Source: Desarmillaria ectypa (lineage: Eukaryota; Basidiomycota; Agaricomycetes; Agaricales; Physalacriaceae). Taken from it: a stretch of DNA of 64,000 bases. Below the pieces are notes generated by a model that saw only the letters and a program-made list of their open reading frames with translations, was not told the origin of the DNA and ran no database searches. Location: assembly GCA_030407005.1 (NCBI GenBank), contig JAUDYN010000012.1, positions 1 through 64,000 on the forward strand. Direction: 5' to 3'. Every line of letters begins with the position of its first letter. Positions within the stretch are counted from its first letter, which is position 1. Shown here piece after piece: positions 37,735 to 51,000 of the stretch. The position numbers were made by a program, and so were the translations under genes.

Positions 37735-39700
37735 TGATAACGTTGTTCCTATTAATCCATCTTGTATCCTCAGTTGGACAGGAAAGGTCACATCACCATG
37801 TGCAACGCAATAGGCGCTAGTGCTTATCCAGAGAAATTGACAAACCATCTATGTCTATCTATGTCATCGAAGTTTCCTATCCCTGTCACAGTGACTGTTA
37901 CACCCATTCTCGATGTTTCAGTCTTCGTATCCATACCATAGGGATCCGACCGTTCCATCTATCTACAACATGGGAGATGATCATTTAGTACTAGTTCTCT
38001 CGTCACAACGCGCTCGATTGCTGCTGGATCGTCAACAACTGTGCTGTACGTGCCCAATAATCCTTCATTCAGCTGAAAGCTTACACCTGCTCAGCTTAAT
38101 TTGCAGGCGGAGGTGCACGAGCCAAATTTACGATATATAAAGAGCAGGCAGATAACCTCGTGCTTCCTGAAGGTGCCACATGATTTCACACCAAGCACCC
38201 ATCGCTGATGCGGAATTATGCCCTTGAGCGTGCGTACGAGTGGTATGAGTTCTTCAATGGTCCCATTTTCCTCGTCTCCGCATGTGATAAGGCAAAAGTG
38301 TAGGGACCTGCCGCTATGTCTAGGCCATCGGCTGATTGTAGCTATCGAACTTTCCTTCGCCTTTCCTGCTGTTTCTGAAGGGCAGATAGTCATCGAATCA
38401 TCGTGGACAACACAGCTATTGACGACTAATCTCTTTTCCCTGATATTTTCGGTCCAACATCCGCCCTTTCTGAGGAAAGCCAAGGCGTCTTTATCCTTGG
38501 ATTTACCATTTTTGTGAAACAAAAAATAGTGTTGGCAGAGTGCTCTCAGGGCTGTTGCCGGACGTACACCTAGAGAAGTTATCTAAGGATTTACCAGATT
38601 TTAGTTCAAGGCCACCCTACTCTCGTTCTCCGCCTATGTCGGGGACCTGCATGGGCGGTCCAAGGGGTTCTGGATCGAGGATACATTGAAAAAGACGAGT
38701 TGGTGAGAACATACATCTCATCCGATTGTGAGCTTCGTTTTAGAGAAAACTCGTCTCATACGTCGTTCACGTACATGTGGTAAATATTTTGCTCGTTCTC
38801 CTTTTATGCGCTTGATGTTTATTGTAATCAAATAATGACCCAGAAGAAAATCAAGCATGAGCAACCCTTCCGCTTTCGGATTTTAACCCTAATTTTGAAG
38901 CCTGAACCTTTAGTAATTAACTGTGGTTTAGGGGGATAGTCCCCACACGTCCGTACCAACTGACGCCAAGGACAATATCCCATACGCGACAACACTACCG
39001 GCTACCGCAGAGACAAGTGGTGTAGTCATTAAAACATTCCCGGAAAGATGCACGACAGTGAAGATTTTTTTCAGAACAGCGTTAGATTGGCATATACTAA
39101 GGGCTTCTACGTAGTTAATCAACCCATCTGTCAAGTTTAATGACTATGTGCTTTCAACTGTTCGATATCCTGTGCTATTCAAGTATCCGTATGTAAACTC
39201 ATAACTGACCAAGATTCTGGAGAGCGATATTTTTGTTACCCATAATAGCGCATGGATAGAGCTAGTGTCACTAGTGCATAACAGCCCCGAAAAGAAGGTT
39301 CGTCCATTACACACCATCGAGAAAGTGCTTACTTCTAGGAAGAAAAATGATCCTCTGGTGGAAGCGATGAATACCACGAAAATAGATGAAACTTTCAAGC
39401 CCCCGACAAAGACAAGTTCTACCAACGTGAGAAAGGCCCTTACGTTGTGCATTCTGACGGCCTGCACTGAAAATGACTCTGTAGTCGTCTAAACTATCCG
39501 TTGTAGGAGAGTTCCTGTCTTTTCGGCTTAAGCTAGTTTTATGGGTGGTCGTGTGCGAAACTCATAAGTGTCGTGATGCTGACATGCGTTGAAACCAGGA
39601 AATGCAGATTATCACAGTAAAACTGAGTACCACGGTGTTTAGGCGGAACGGACCATCTGTTGGAATTGGAATTGATCCGTAACTCCATGGGCAAGAAGAA
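37735..39700. other. Gene-poor stretch
   Basis: Overlapping open frames on both strands at 38091-38522 and 39144-39492 have no recognisable family. No repeats stand out. Confidence 0.4.
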
Positions 39701-39702
39701 TT

Positions 39703-39768
39703 CTGCGTGGTAGCGTGGAGCGTGGCTGCGTGGCTGCGTGGTTATCTGTGTGGTTGTCAGCATGGTTG
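39703..39768. repeat. GCGTGG motif cluster, five copies
   Basis: Five GCGTGG units with 2-3 base spacers are followed by GTTGTCAGCATGGTTG, which resembles TTTGTCAGCGTGGT in the larger cluster at 40796-40920. Confidence 0.7.
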
Positions 39769-40795
39769 ACAAATCCCAGAGGCGATAAAAGTTCCATTAA
39801 ATACAACTCAATGCGCTCTGCTCCATTCGACCGCTGTGTTCACTGGGTCATTTTATGTTAGTACTGTCGTAAGCTCTGAATAAATATCCTTGTGAATTTG
39901 TTCAGGAATATCTTTTGCTACCTGTGTCAGACCTCAGACCTCGGATCTCTTCTTCTGGTATAGCTCATGCAAATGTTCATCGGCAAGGATAAATTTGAGC
40001 AATATCTACATCACAGGTCCGAGGAAAACTCGCATGAGCATCGAAACGAAGACACATCAATTGTTAGAGTGCAAAGTAGATATCTATACAGAAGATAACT
40101 CATCCAAGCACTCAGAATGTGAGAGACACGTCTGAGGCATAAAGTACAACTACGACGGATATATGCTGTTTGGTATACAGTGTGAATGTACATAGACAGG
40201 TAAAATGGAAGAAAATGAACCGTAAATACACATATGTCCATGGAATAATGCGGGTCCGACTACGGGCACACTTGTAACTCCAACATCAATTCCTGGAGGA
40301 ATTATCCACTTCAATTTTCTCTCAACACATGTTCCAGTGTTCGATGCAAGTGGTCAGTATCTATTTTAACTCATTGCTTCACCATACATGACATGATTGA
40401 CAGGAGTGCATGCATTTTCTAGGATATGTGGAATGTTATGTACCAAAACAAGTGAAACAAGCGGACACTCCATCACAGAATTCCAAAGAAACCAAATTTT
40501 TCAAACAGGAAGTCAAAGCTCCGTCAGCCCCATTGGAACTGAAGGCTATTCCCCATGCAGCCTGGACCAGACAGTTCTGCAAGAACAAAGGACAATGGAG
40601 AATGGTTATATCTTCAGTTCCGCACTAAGGATGTATCCACTACCACCAATAATTCCAAGCTAACACATGATGGTAAAAATACAGCACCGGATCTGATGAA
40701 GAGTTAAAACTTGCAATCATTAATGTAGGAGATAATATTATAACTATCAGAGGAGTATAATAACGAGTACTCCCACAAAACAATGATACGCACGT
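39769..40795. other. Interval between the two GCGTGG clusters; possible two-exon frame
   Basis: A plus-strand frame (40250-40353) could splice through a GTCAGT...TGACAG intron (about 40354-40404) to 40405-40663 and stay open. The predicted peptide has no known domain. Confidence 0.25.
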
Positions 40796-40920
40796 CTGCG
40801 TGGTGGCGGCGTGGCGTGCGTGGCGGCGTGGTTTGTCAGCGTGGTCATGCGTGGTAAGCCTGCGTGGTAAACCTGCGTGGCTGCGTGGTCGCGTGGCACG
40901 CAAGCGTGGTACCACGCAGG
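40796..40920. repeat. GCGTGG motif cluster, eleven copies
   Basis: Eleven GCGTGG hexamers lie in 125 bases with variable 1-11 base spacers. They end in a perfect 14-base palindrome GCGTGGTACCACGC (40904-40917). The irregular spacing distinguishes it from a simple microsatellite. Confidence 0.8.
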
Positions 40921-41814
40921 TGACCATGCAAAATTTCTAGTGCCCGTAACTCCATAGCTGCTATAAGTGGAAATGTCGCCATATGTACATCGGTTAATTG
41001 GCTATGTATTTCCTGGACTACGTACAAGTTAGTTATTACTATAGGTACAATGGTTGTATTGAGGTAGCTATAACCTGGCTAATGAAACCTCGCCAGCTTC
41101 TTAGCCCACACACTCTCTGGTATACTTTGCACATCATATTTATAGAACAGACCGAACGCATCACGATTTCTCACACTATCTCGGTGTGTATGTATCAAGG
41201 TTAGGTTTCTTGTTCGCCTATATGCGTGACCGTCATCCCATCGCATTGATCGCAATATGTCACCGAAGACGACAGATAAGAATTACTTACGGCGCACCTA
41301 TTGTAGCACAAATTTGAATGCATCAAAATGTGTCTAAGAATAAGTAGTGACGACCGCGGCACAGGGGAGTATGTTATTGAGGTTTTGATTTTTTGAACAT
41401 TGCATCTCCCAACCATACCTTGTTTTTGCATTTTAAGGGCTGTTGTAAGTGAGAGGATAAAGACGCCATCAGAAGCATAGTTCTTCTCTCTGTCGTGCCA
41501 TATTCTCCTATGTCAACATAGATCAATCCAGAAGGCTACAAATTGTCTGCCGTTCGATCCCGTGATCAGCTCTGATGAGAAACTTGTGCGATTACTTTTT
41601 AAAACCCATTAGTGTATATTTCTCTTCCTACACAATGGGCTTAGCAACCCAGGTGATGAGGTGCCATCTATTATCGGAGAAAGCATCTGGGAGTGGAGTG
41701 GTTTGTTGTGCTGCACCACATAGGCTTTTCGCTGGTGCGAAGCCCTAGGATCACTTTCCTATACACCCACTTTCAGACCCATCCCGTTCTCGTGTCTTAT
41801 CATGTCCATACTAT
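40921..41814. other. No recognisable content
   Basis: Only short open frames are present, with no repeats noticed. Confidence 0.4.
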
Positions 41815-42762
41815 CTCAAATCAGAATGTGGTTTCGTTCTTTCCCAAGGCTTCGCGCGTAGATAAAATATAAGATAACGCTCCACAGTGGTAGGCGCACT
41901 CTTCCGTCCTACCATTCTTATGCTCACCTTTGTAAGGCTCAAGCTTGACTATACCTTTATGGTGGAGCACGAATATCATACAGATTTATCTATTGTACGT
42001 GTTTAATAAGGACTCCTGTGATGTTCGCTTCCCTTGCTGGCTCCGAGATCTTACTACCACTTCCTGATAGTTGGCAAGGAAGTCCATGTTTTCCATGTTG
42101 GATTTAAGAGAGGCTATATTTCCTGCCATGACCCCGTTGTCGTTTAGCGGACAGAGCCAAGCCGATTGTACGCTGGCCCCGTTTCATAAGCACATACGAA
42201 GATGTCGTTTGCTGGGATTGCAGACGTCTTTTTGGGCGTCAGTGATGGAGGCAAGGTTTGTTAACAAGTCTATGTACCCTCAAATGCGAACGACCCATCG
42301 TCGCTGGGAGAGTGCTGGGCGTTCGCATCATTATAAAGGCAAACACGGTGTGGGAAGGAACAACAGGGTCCGTGGATCATACCTGGTTAGACGGAAGTGG
42401 CATGCTTCTGATTATGAGCGCGGAAGAGGTTTGATCGTACTTGGGATGTAAAGGATCTGCCACGGCGGAGGGGGGGCTATTCAACCCAATAACTGAGTAT
42501 GAATGGGTGTATATTTCCAGAGCAGAATTAGGTCAAAGACATGACATGACGGTAGAAATCCTAGATAATTGTAAAGAAAAAGCAAGAAATCGCACATATG
42601 TAGGCAGTCCGAAGGCATAGGTAAACACAGATCAAGAAATGACATAGCTAACAGTTTTTATAGAAATCATATCCCTTACATGGGAAAAGTGAGTTGTAGC
42701 GCTCTATGTGCAATACTTTCAAGATTTGAGTAAAGGTCCTTAGATGTAATGGTCATTGAACA

Positions 42763-43104
42763 TGACCAGGATTCGAACGCCCAACCTCTCTGTTGTGAAA
42801 AACGGGGGATGAATAGATCAGTTCGTTCCCAGTTAGTACATGCGCGGTGTCAGGCCAATAGTATTGCGCTTGGCTGAGCTCTGCAAAAGCATGCAGATGT
42901 ACACTACTGTACCTACTTATATACTAAATACTAATTTACTAGAATCTTCTACAACTTTCCTAATATTTCTTTCTTAATCAGCAAGCTCGGCATGATGCCG
43001 GATTGCCATCATCTCGGCTCAACTCTCAAATCCCAACACTCTCTGAGCGACATGAAAAAATCAGCCTGGGTGCTTCATATCAAGTGCTGCCACAACAGCA
43101 ACCA
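42763..43104 (-). repeat. tRNA-like module interrupted by a solo LTR
   Basis: On the minus strand the module runs from GGTTGCTGTTGTGGCAGCAC to GGGCGTTCGAATCCTGG. The latter matches a tRNA T-arm/B-box (GTTCGAATC). The LTR at 42791-43038 splits it. Removing the LTR and one CTCTC restores a sequence alignable to the copies at 46771, 47939 and 51343. It is not a functional tRNA. Confidence 0.6.
42791..43038 (+). mobile_element. Solo LTR (family 1), intact 248-base copy
   Basis: The sequence runs from TGTTGTGAAAAACGGG to CTCAAATCCCAACA with TG...CA ends. The perfect 5-base target duplication CTCTC flanks it at 42786-42790 and 43039-43043. It matches both LTRs at 50-550 nearly base for base, including an internal palindrome CGGCATGATGCCG and an AT-rich centre with TATATACTA that may be a promoter. 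No internal retrotransposon region remains. Confidence 0.93.
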
Positions 43105-46100
43105 CTCACACAAAATACAAGTCTTCTAGGAATCTTAGATGCTCTATTGTGACATGAATTGCATTTTGCCCGTAAAGGAAACGATTCCTGGTGTCGACCA
43201 ACTTATTCAGCGAGCTTTATAATGAGAGTTGGATTTAAGAAATGACGCTGACGCACAGCTCAAAATAGAAGGGATCGTGCCATGTCATTGGGCTACCAAG
43301 TAGATCTAAATCGTTCGGTGTATCATGGTATCAATATGTATAGTAGTCATACTGCTGAATGTACTAGTGTTTTAGTAGGAGCGAGGCTGAACTAGATGGG
43401 CCTGTACTCTTCTGCGCGTATATTTTAGGGTCTATCTTGGAGAATTGGGAGCGTTTCTCACTCTTGGACATAGCGAGACGGATTCACCGTTCATGGTGTT
43501 GATTTTAAGAGTAGGAATGACATTTCATGAGTAGAGACTCTGATTTGTTTTATTGACAACGTTGGGATGAATACGTGATGAGATTGATTTCTCTACAGAG
43601 ATATTGAGATGAGGGTAAAATCATAAGGGGTGGGATTGGTGGTTCGAAACCTCTTGAAGCAATAGATGGGTTGGGGGGGAGCTTTTTGGGTAACTGGAGA
43701 AGGCGTATGCGGGACCTGGGCCTTAGCAAAGAATTCGTGTTAAAGATAGAAGGTAAAGAAAAAGGTGCAATGGCAATGTATAATGAATAAAGTTGCCAAA
43801 TCATGTGTGCTGCATCGTTTCCCAGGCTCTGATGTTGAGACAAAAAAAGCGTGGTATAATATCTGGTGTGAGATATGTTTTTTAAGCGGATTAAGGTCGT
43901 ATGGTAATGTTATATTCACATATCATTAGCGTATCTTTTCGCCGTGGTTTTCAGGCGGATGCAGCCCTTAGGATCCTCGGGCACGACTGTTATCACCCTC
44001 GAACCTAGTTTAATAAAGGTTGCCTGTACTGGTCCGGATCAGTTGACTGCCGATGCTTGTACTTTCATATTTTGACAGACTTTCTCTTCTCTCTCGTACT
44101 TTGGTCGCTGAGCTCTTTTCTTATAGTCTGTATAACTACACGCCACACGCTCTTTCTCAGACAGCTTAGAGTTAAATGCTTCATCGAGCGTAGAGCAGTA
44201 ATCCTGGAATTGGAACGAAGGAGCTCAACGGGGAAAAGAATCTGTAATGGTGAGTTGTTGCATATCTACCAGCTTTTTCTTTTCCGACGTTGGTTAGGTG
44301 CAGATCCTTCTTATATTTTTATTAATACTGATCCGTCTTGATGACGCCACGATAGTCATCCAAGTTCGATGCCTCTTCAGCCTCCCGGTAACCCGAATCA
44401 GGGCCATCTTGACAAAATGCTCATTATTTTGTTTTCTGGGTCCATCCCAGATATTTGCTATCCCATGAAGCAACTAACGTTCCATCAAACCCGTTCCATT
44501 ATTGCGTATAGTGGCGGCGAATTTATTGGGCATGTATTCGTCTTGTATTTCCAGCATGGCAAGCCGGTCTTTACTGGAAACCATGTCGATCGCCCTTCTA
44601 TACTCTTTCGACCCATTTGTCAGGTAGGGTAATGTTCTTTTCCTAGTGCTCTTACCCTAAATACTGGTATAAATGGGAGTAAAAGTAACGGATACTATCA
44701 TGTATCTGCTTACCATGTTCGCATCGCTCCAGAAAATTTCGAGCCAAAGCTCTGCTGCTTGAATATCAGGAAATCATGGTTCTGTCGCCTTTATTTTTGC
44801 CAGCTTCGTACTCATAATGCCTGTTATCGCGTCCAGGATGAATAAAGTAAAGGAATGACGACGCTCTATGATAAGCATTCTCCTACCTTTCTCATGATTA
44901 TCAGCTGTAATAAGGCTCTGCTCGTTCATAGGAAGGACGGGTTCTCAGCTGAGGATGACCTTCCAGTTTTCGGGTTCGACTTTTGATGATTGTGGTGCTT
45001 GTTCTCCTTGTGCGGTTTATTCCCAGTGAATTATTTTCTCTTATCTGTTCTCCTTTTTATATAACCGACGACGTTGGTGCTAGAGTATGGGACCAGTACC
45101 ATTTCTCGTTTATCTCATGTACTATAGTAGGGAAAGCTCTACTCGTATCCATGTATGTATCACTTTCTTAATATATCCAAGTCCTCATATCGAATGCTCG
45201 AGAAGGAGGCTCTATGCATTTCGTTTTCCTTACGGAACCGTCTTGCTTTCTATCGGATACTGCTCCACCGACCGGCTATATTCAGACCGATGTTGACCAG
45301 CAGAACTGTCGATCCTCGTTTGTAAAGCCGTCATTTCACGAATTTTACCGTAGGTCAATGGAAGATTGGCCCTGTCAAATAGTGGACAATTCATAGCTTC
45401 TACTAGGATGAATGCGGTTCAACTCTGTGGAGTGGCGGCTAAGAGTACCGATCCAGAAACCAAATCCTGTGAGGTATACCTTCGTTTCGTTTGGCATCGC
45501 GCGAAAGTCAAATGAAAGATAACACTCCACGGTAGGTACTAAGCATACCTCTCCGTGCCTCCGTTCTTATTCTCACCCACACAAGAGTTCACATCCGACT
45601 CTTCCTTAACAAAGAGAGATCGTGATGAAAAAAATCTTTCTGTCGAGTCGTTTTTCTCGTACCTATTTGGTAAGAACGTCCATTCCCCTTACACATTTTT
45701 TGAGATCGGACTACGGCTCCTTGACAGTTAGCGAGCATGTCTCTTTTATTCTATTGCATGCTTTCAGTTCATCAATGGTACACTACTGCACCACTTCCAT
45801 AGCCAAATAATTATGGCGTAGTCTCATCGGTATTCTCATCTATTAACATTTTAGCCTCTTGGTCGTCAACTCCCGGTAGTATCCGTGCAATCCTCCTTTG
45901 ATATGAGGATATGCTTGGTGCCATACTTTACTGTTCTCTTTACAGCTGTTTATTCAGGATGAGTATATCATACCCTAAAACGTCCCTCCAGCCAGCCTCT
46001 GGTAAACTGGCAATATCTACTACATACGAGCAGTCATGACACTGAGCAGCTGCTTTAGATCAATGGGAGACCGGCCTTGTCTAGTAATATACTCAACAAG

Positions 46101-46175
46101 ATATTTTCTGAAATGATGGCAGTTCGATTCCGCGTGGCAGCGGCTCACGGTTGGTGCCATATTTTTGGCGTAGAC

Positions 46176-46463
46176 TATTGAAATCCTTAGTATAGCGGGC
46201 GCTTAAGCACAAGTACGATGAATGAAGTTGTTATTGAATGTACCAAATTACAGTGTTATTTAAATGAAACAGCGTAGTCCATAGCATAGCTAAGTATCAT
46301 AGGAACATGAGTATCTGAGGAATAATTACCATAGAAGCAAACAGTGCTGTACTCAAGAGTACGAGCGAGCACAATGTGGGTTGAACCTAGTTACCATAAT
46401 AGGACACCAATGGATCAATCCGTCAAGTTGGCTTCACGCCGACTTCCAGCTTGTATTCCAACA
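46176..46463 (-). mobile_element. Solo LTR of a second family, 288 bases
   Basis: Read on the minus strand it begins TGTTGGAATACAAGCTGG and ends GGATTTCAATA. It is flanked by a perfect 5-base duplication TAGAC (46171-46175 and 46464-46468). The other copy of the surrounding repeat (near 51026-51036, GGCATCGACGAAGG) lacks the insertion and serves as an empty site. The start TGTTGGAAT is frequent in copia-type LTRs, but with no internal region this is only a suggestion. The terminal TA instead of CA suggests a point mutation. Confidence 0.82.
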
Positions 46464-46770
46464 TAGACGAAGGAGAAGGGTGTTGTAATCAGAATCGTGG
46501 CATTTCAACGATTCTTTTGTTAACAAGTCAACGTATTTTTAAAGAGTAGCACCCGTGAATCAAGTTAATGCTTAGTCGCTGGTAAGGAGTACTGCATATT
46601 TTTGATTATACTCATTTTAAAGCTCAAGAGAGACTTGGTCATATATGAGATAAAAAGAAGTCTAGCGCTGTCTGTGCGGTTCATTTAAAACACATATCCG
46701 GGATTTGAGTGAAGGTAAGGACACTATATCAATGGGAATCATGGTGCATTGCTTGCTTATTCTATGTGTG

Positions 46771-46870
46771 CAGAATTCGAACGCTCGATCCCTCCGAATG
46801 GCAGGGAAAAACCACACAAATTCATGAGATATATGTCATAGCACCTTCTACCACTACAGCAACAGCTTGC
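46771..46870 (-). repeat. tRNA-like module, copy 2
   Basis: On the minus strand GCTGTTGCTGTAGTGGTAGAAG (A-box-like) is followed some 60 bases later by GAGCGTTCGAATTCTGCAC (B-box-like). The spacing fits a tRNA with a long variable arm or an intron, but the stems do not close well, so this is a tRNA-derived repeat and not a gene. Confidence 0.6.
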
Positions 46871-47036
46871 AAAAATGTGCAAGTTCTAGAATTATTAGTT
46901 GTAGTATTCATAAACCTTCGTCTGATTTCAGCCAATGAATTAGCAAAGATGTTGGTAAAGGAAATGATTCTTCGTGTTGACTCAATTATTCTGCGAGCTT
47001 TGGTATGAGAACTAGGTTGAATAAATAATTTTTTTT

Positions 47037-47102
47037 GCTACTGAATGGATTTGAACCATTTAGCTACACGCAAAGTGTGTTGTACCATTGGTACGTAGTA
47101 GC
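47037..47102 (-). repeat. tRNA-like module, second type
   Basis: On the minus strand GCTACTACGTACCAATGG leads to GGTTCAAATCCATTCAGTAGC. Both ends can pair as an acceptor stem (GCTAC/GTAGC), and GGTTCAAATCC is a good T-arm. The total of about 65 bases is shorter than a tRNA. A diverged copy lies at 51638-51702. Confidence 0.5.
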
Positions 47103-47938
47103 GAAAGTCATTCGTGCACATTAAAAAAATCATCGACCATGAGAGTTTTATTACCAACCGAATAAACAACGTTGAACAAGAAAATTGTTTACTTATAAAA
47201 TGTGAGGATGTGGTGAAAATAGTCTGCAATCCGTGCAAAACCAGAATGAGAAAGGGTGTTCTGCATGGTATTTTGATGATGTTGAGAAGCCGATTTGAGA
47301 GGAAAACGCAGCTTAGGTAGGAATAGCAACATCGTGGATTAGTCCATTTCACTGCTTGCTTCTGGTCATGCTTGGTCAACATGCGTGCAGGGGGGATCTG
47401 GAATGTCGGCCCGGAACACCCGGCAGGGAGGAGTGCCGGTCACGAAAACAATTATATGACCGCAGATTTTCATGCCATCATAGCTATTTCTGAGGTTTTA
47501 AACCTTCCTCTGATTTTTTTTTGCCTTACCTTTGGTGTACTTTCGCTATCAATTTGATCATAATATGCAGTTTGTTTCTATTTTTGGAATATTATCACCC
47601 AAGGCCGCCGTGGCTCGATTAGAAATTTTATGGTCGTCTACTCCTGAATGGACTATTACCAAGTATGACATATAATATGACTATATCATGTGCTGTCCAC
47701 ATGGTTGTGTAGGGGATGTAAGAAAGGGATGCAACAGAAACAGAATGGAGCTGGACAGGCGTTACATGGAAATATGATATTGAATGACGTGATATATTAG
47801 GAGCTACATACTGCACGAAGTAATTTATTCGACCCTAAGGAGTTTTTTCAAAAGTTTTGACAGTTTTAACCGTATAGGAGCAAAATGAAAGTGTTAATGC
47901 TCTACATGCAGATCTTTTGATGAGTACCATACTTGTGT

Positions 47939-48030
47939 AACATTCGAACCCTCGACCTCTGCAAATCAGGAAAAAAACGTCAAGTGCTCACTGGTTAACC
48001 GAGGTGTTGCCGCTACACCAACAGTCTGCA
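47939..48030 (-). repeat. tRNA-like module, copy 3
   Basis: The minus strand reads GACTGTTGGTGTAGCGGCAACACC (A-box-like), then GGTCGAGGGTTCGAATGTTAC (B-box-like). This is the best tRNA resemblance of the series, but no complete cloverleaf could be drawn by eye. Confidence 0.55.
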
Positions 48031-51000
48031 AAAGCTTACTGTATTCTATGAGTCCTGATTTTCCTTGTGTCTTGCACCCGGCGACAGATGTGAATGTGTA
48101 CCAAAAGGTTCTTAGTTGTGCAATTTCGACACGAAGATCCACGGTCCCACCTTGTTCCGATATTTATGGCAACGAAATTAACCGGGTCAGAAGCTGAATG
48201 TGAAGGAAGCGTATTCATGGTGTTAATTGAAGTATTCAGTGAGGTTTAGGATGGTATCGATGAAGTAACATCATCACACTGCGCAAAAAAAAGATCCTTG
48301 TTCTCTCTCCTGGGTATAGGCTACTATCTCAAATCAGAGTGCAACGTCTCTTCTGGCTTCGCGCGAAAGTCAAATACGAGATAACGCTTCGCAGTAGGTG
48401 CTCTCTTCTATCCTTCCATTCTTATGCGCAACTGTACAAGGTACAAACCGGACTATACCCTTACGGTGAAGTACGACAAAGATATGTCACGTCACTCTTC
48501 CCATCTTTTCCGTGAAGGCAACTCATGATGTTCAGGGCCCTCCTTGTACTTTCGAGATATCCAATGACTACCTCTTCAGAATGAGCGAACGAAGCACTCT
48601 CCTTCCACCATATCATGTAGGCCTGTTTCCATAGTCGTAATCAAGGAATTGTGGCGCGGGGCACTCGTCCATGTTTTCCCTGTTGGAGTTTTTCGATCAT
48701 CGACGCTCGGCGTATCGATTGATATCAGACTGTACTACCTGCCACAACCCCATTTTTCTTACGGAGATCTTTTGAGGCATGGATAACCCACAAATGGATG
48801 CGCCAAAGTGAAGTCCATCTAAGAATTGTGGAATCACGAACATCTCAGTATTCTAACGACAATGTTCGATTCCCCTAGCTGACTCTTGTTTACCACCATC
48901 GATTAGAAGGAGGCTTGGGGCAAATGGACGGTTCGTATTTGACGACAAATGAGCCAAGTGTATATACTGTGGAGTTCTGAATATCTAACCATAGTTTAGT
49001 AGCACATTTGAGACGGTTCGACTTGCCCTGCTGACAATTTTATATACTCTGTATTGTCGAATTTTTGGGGATGGTTCACTTTAAGGGTCCTACTCTTTAT
49101 GAGGGGATCCTTTCCTGGAGTGTTTTGGTAGGAGTCAGGCCGAACTCGATGATCCTGTATTCTTCTAAATGTATATTTGTGGTCAGTCCAGATCAAGTTC
49201 ATGGTGCTGATCCTGAGCGTAAGCCATGATGTTTCATAAGTAGGGAGGCTTATTTGTTTTCTTGAATGGATAAACGATAAATACTATGGGCGTTTTGTAT
49301 GAGATTGATTTTCCTACGAGGTCTTTGGATGAGGGGGCAACCGATAAATTCTCTGGGGGCAGAATGAATTCGTGGTTCTTATCCATCTTTCGGCAATAGA
49401 TGGGCTGCGAAAGTTTTTTGGGTAACTGGTGAACATGTATACGGAGCCCGTGTCTCACAGAAAAACATTCATAGTGAAGATCGAAGGTAGGGAACAAAGT
49501 GGAGCTTCACAGTGTTTAACAGGGTTGGAAAGTCGCACACGCGGTTTAAGAGGCTACTATCTTCTTTCTCCCGCAGCGGAAAAGCATAAGGATACTGTTT
49601 TTCTTTGTACTCCCTACAGTTGAGCATAAATAGGGAGTATACGTGAGCCGAACAGCGAACACATGACCTACCGGTAGGAATGTAGCGTCGATGGTTCGAA
49701 TCCATTGGTTCGCAATCAAGGAGCATTGTGATTCTGTTTTTCGCATTGGCCATCGTGAAAATTCAGCCCGTAATTAGGTTCAGTTCACTAGTTCTTTGTT
49801 TTTTGTAGCCAACGTACGTGATCTGCTGTGATGTCTGTTTTTGAAGCGGGCTAAGGATGGATCAGGTCGTTTAAGGCATTGGTTCTAGTTCGTGTAGTGG
49901 TATTATATTTCGCATAGCATCAGCATATATTTTCGCTGTAGTTTGAAGGTGGGTGTATAATTTGGGATCCTGATCCACGGCTGTTATTGTTCTCGAGTTT
50001 TTCCGAGGTCGAAGTTGATTCAATGTTGCCATACTGGTCCGGGTGTGCCGATTGCCGATGCTTGTGACTTCATATTTTGACGGGCTTTCTCTTGTCTCTC
50101 ATGCTTCGGTTGCGCTGAGATCTTTTCTGATAGTCTATGTCAGCACTGGACACACACTCTCGATCAGCTTCTAATTGAATGCGCCATCGAGCGCAGATCA
50201 GTAAACCTGGAATTGGAACGAAGGGTATTCGGAGCCAAGCGGGGACAGGAATCTACAATGGTGAGTTTTGGTATATCTACCAGCTTATTCATTGCTGACT
50301 CAGTTTGATTCGGTGCAGGTCCTCCATGTATATCGTCATTGATCCCGATCATCTTTGTCTCTCCAACAAACCTCCATCTTGATCACGTGACACCAGTGAT
50401 CCAAAGTCGACGCATCTTCAGCCTCACGGTAACCAGGATTAGTATTACCTCACCCTAAGCCTCGCCCTTTTCCTTTCCGTCTCCCATGCAGATCTTCGTC
50501 ATTCTATGAAACTAACGCTTCGTCATGGCGAATTCATTAGGCAGCTAGCTATATATCAAGGTACCGCCCTTGTGTCTTCTGGAAGCTTCGTACTAACAAT
50601 GGCTATGATCGAAGAAAAAATGACACTCTAGGGTGAGTATTTTCCTTCCTTGCTCGAGAGCTCAATATTCGCGAATGTAATAGAGGATAAAAAGGGCTCA
50701 GACGGCTATCCACTGGTTCGCCAGCTCACCTACAGTGTTACCAGTGCAAACCTTCTTTGATATGAGGATATGCTTGGCACCGTACTTTACCGTTTTTTTA
50801 CAGCTGTTCATGGAGGAGGAGTATATCATACTCCAATGGGCCCCTTTATCGGTCCTTTGGTAAGCTATCAATATCTATTATATGCAAGCATTCAGTATAC
50901 TGAACAGCTGCTGTAGATCAATGGGTTATCAGCGCTGTCTAATAATGTACTCGAAAAGGCATTTGCTGGGATGATCGCGGCTCGGTTTCACGTAGCAGCA

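Noticed and set aside
49650..49703. Plus-strand tRNA-like end (GATGGTTCGAATCCATT with possible GCGAACA/GGTTCGC acceptor)
   Set aside because: The space between the acceptor 5' strand and T-arm is about 28 bases, too short for D and anticodon arms; at most a fragment.
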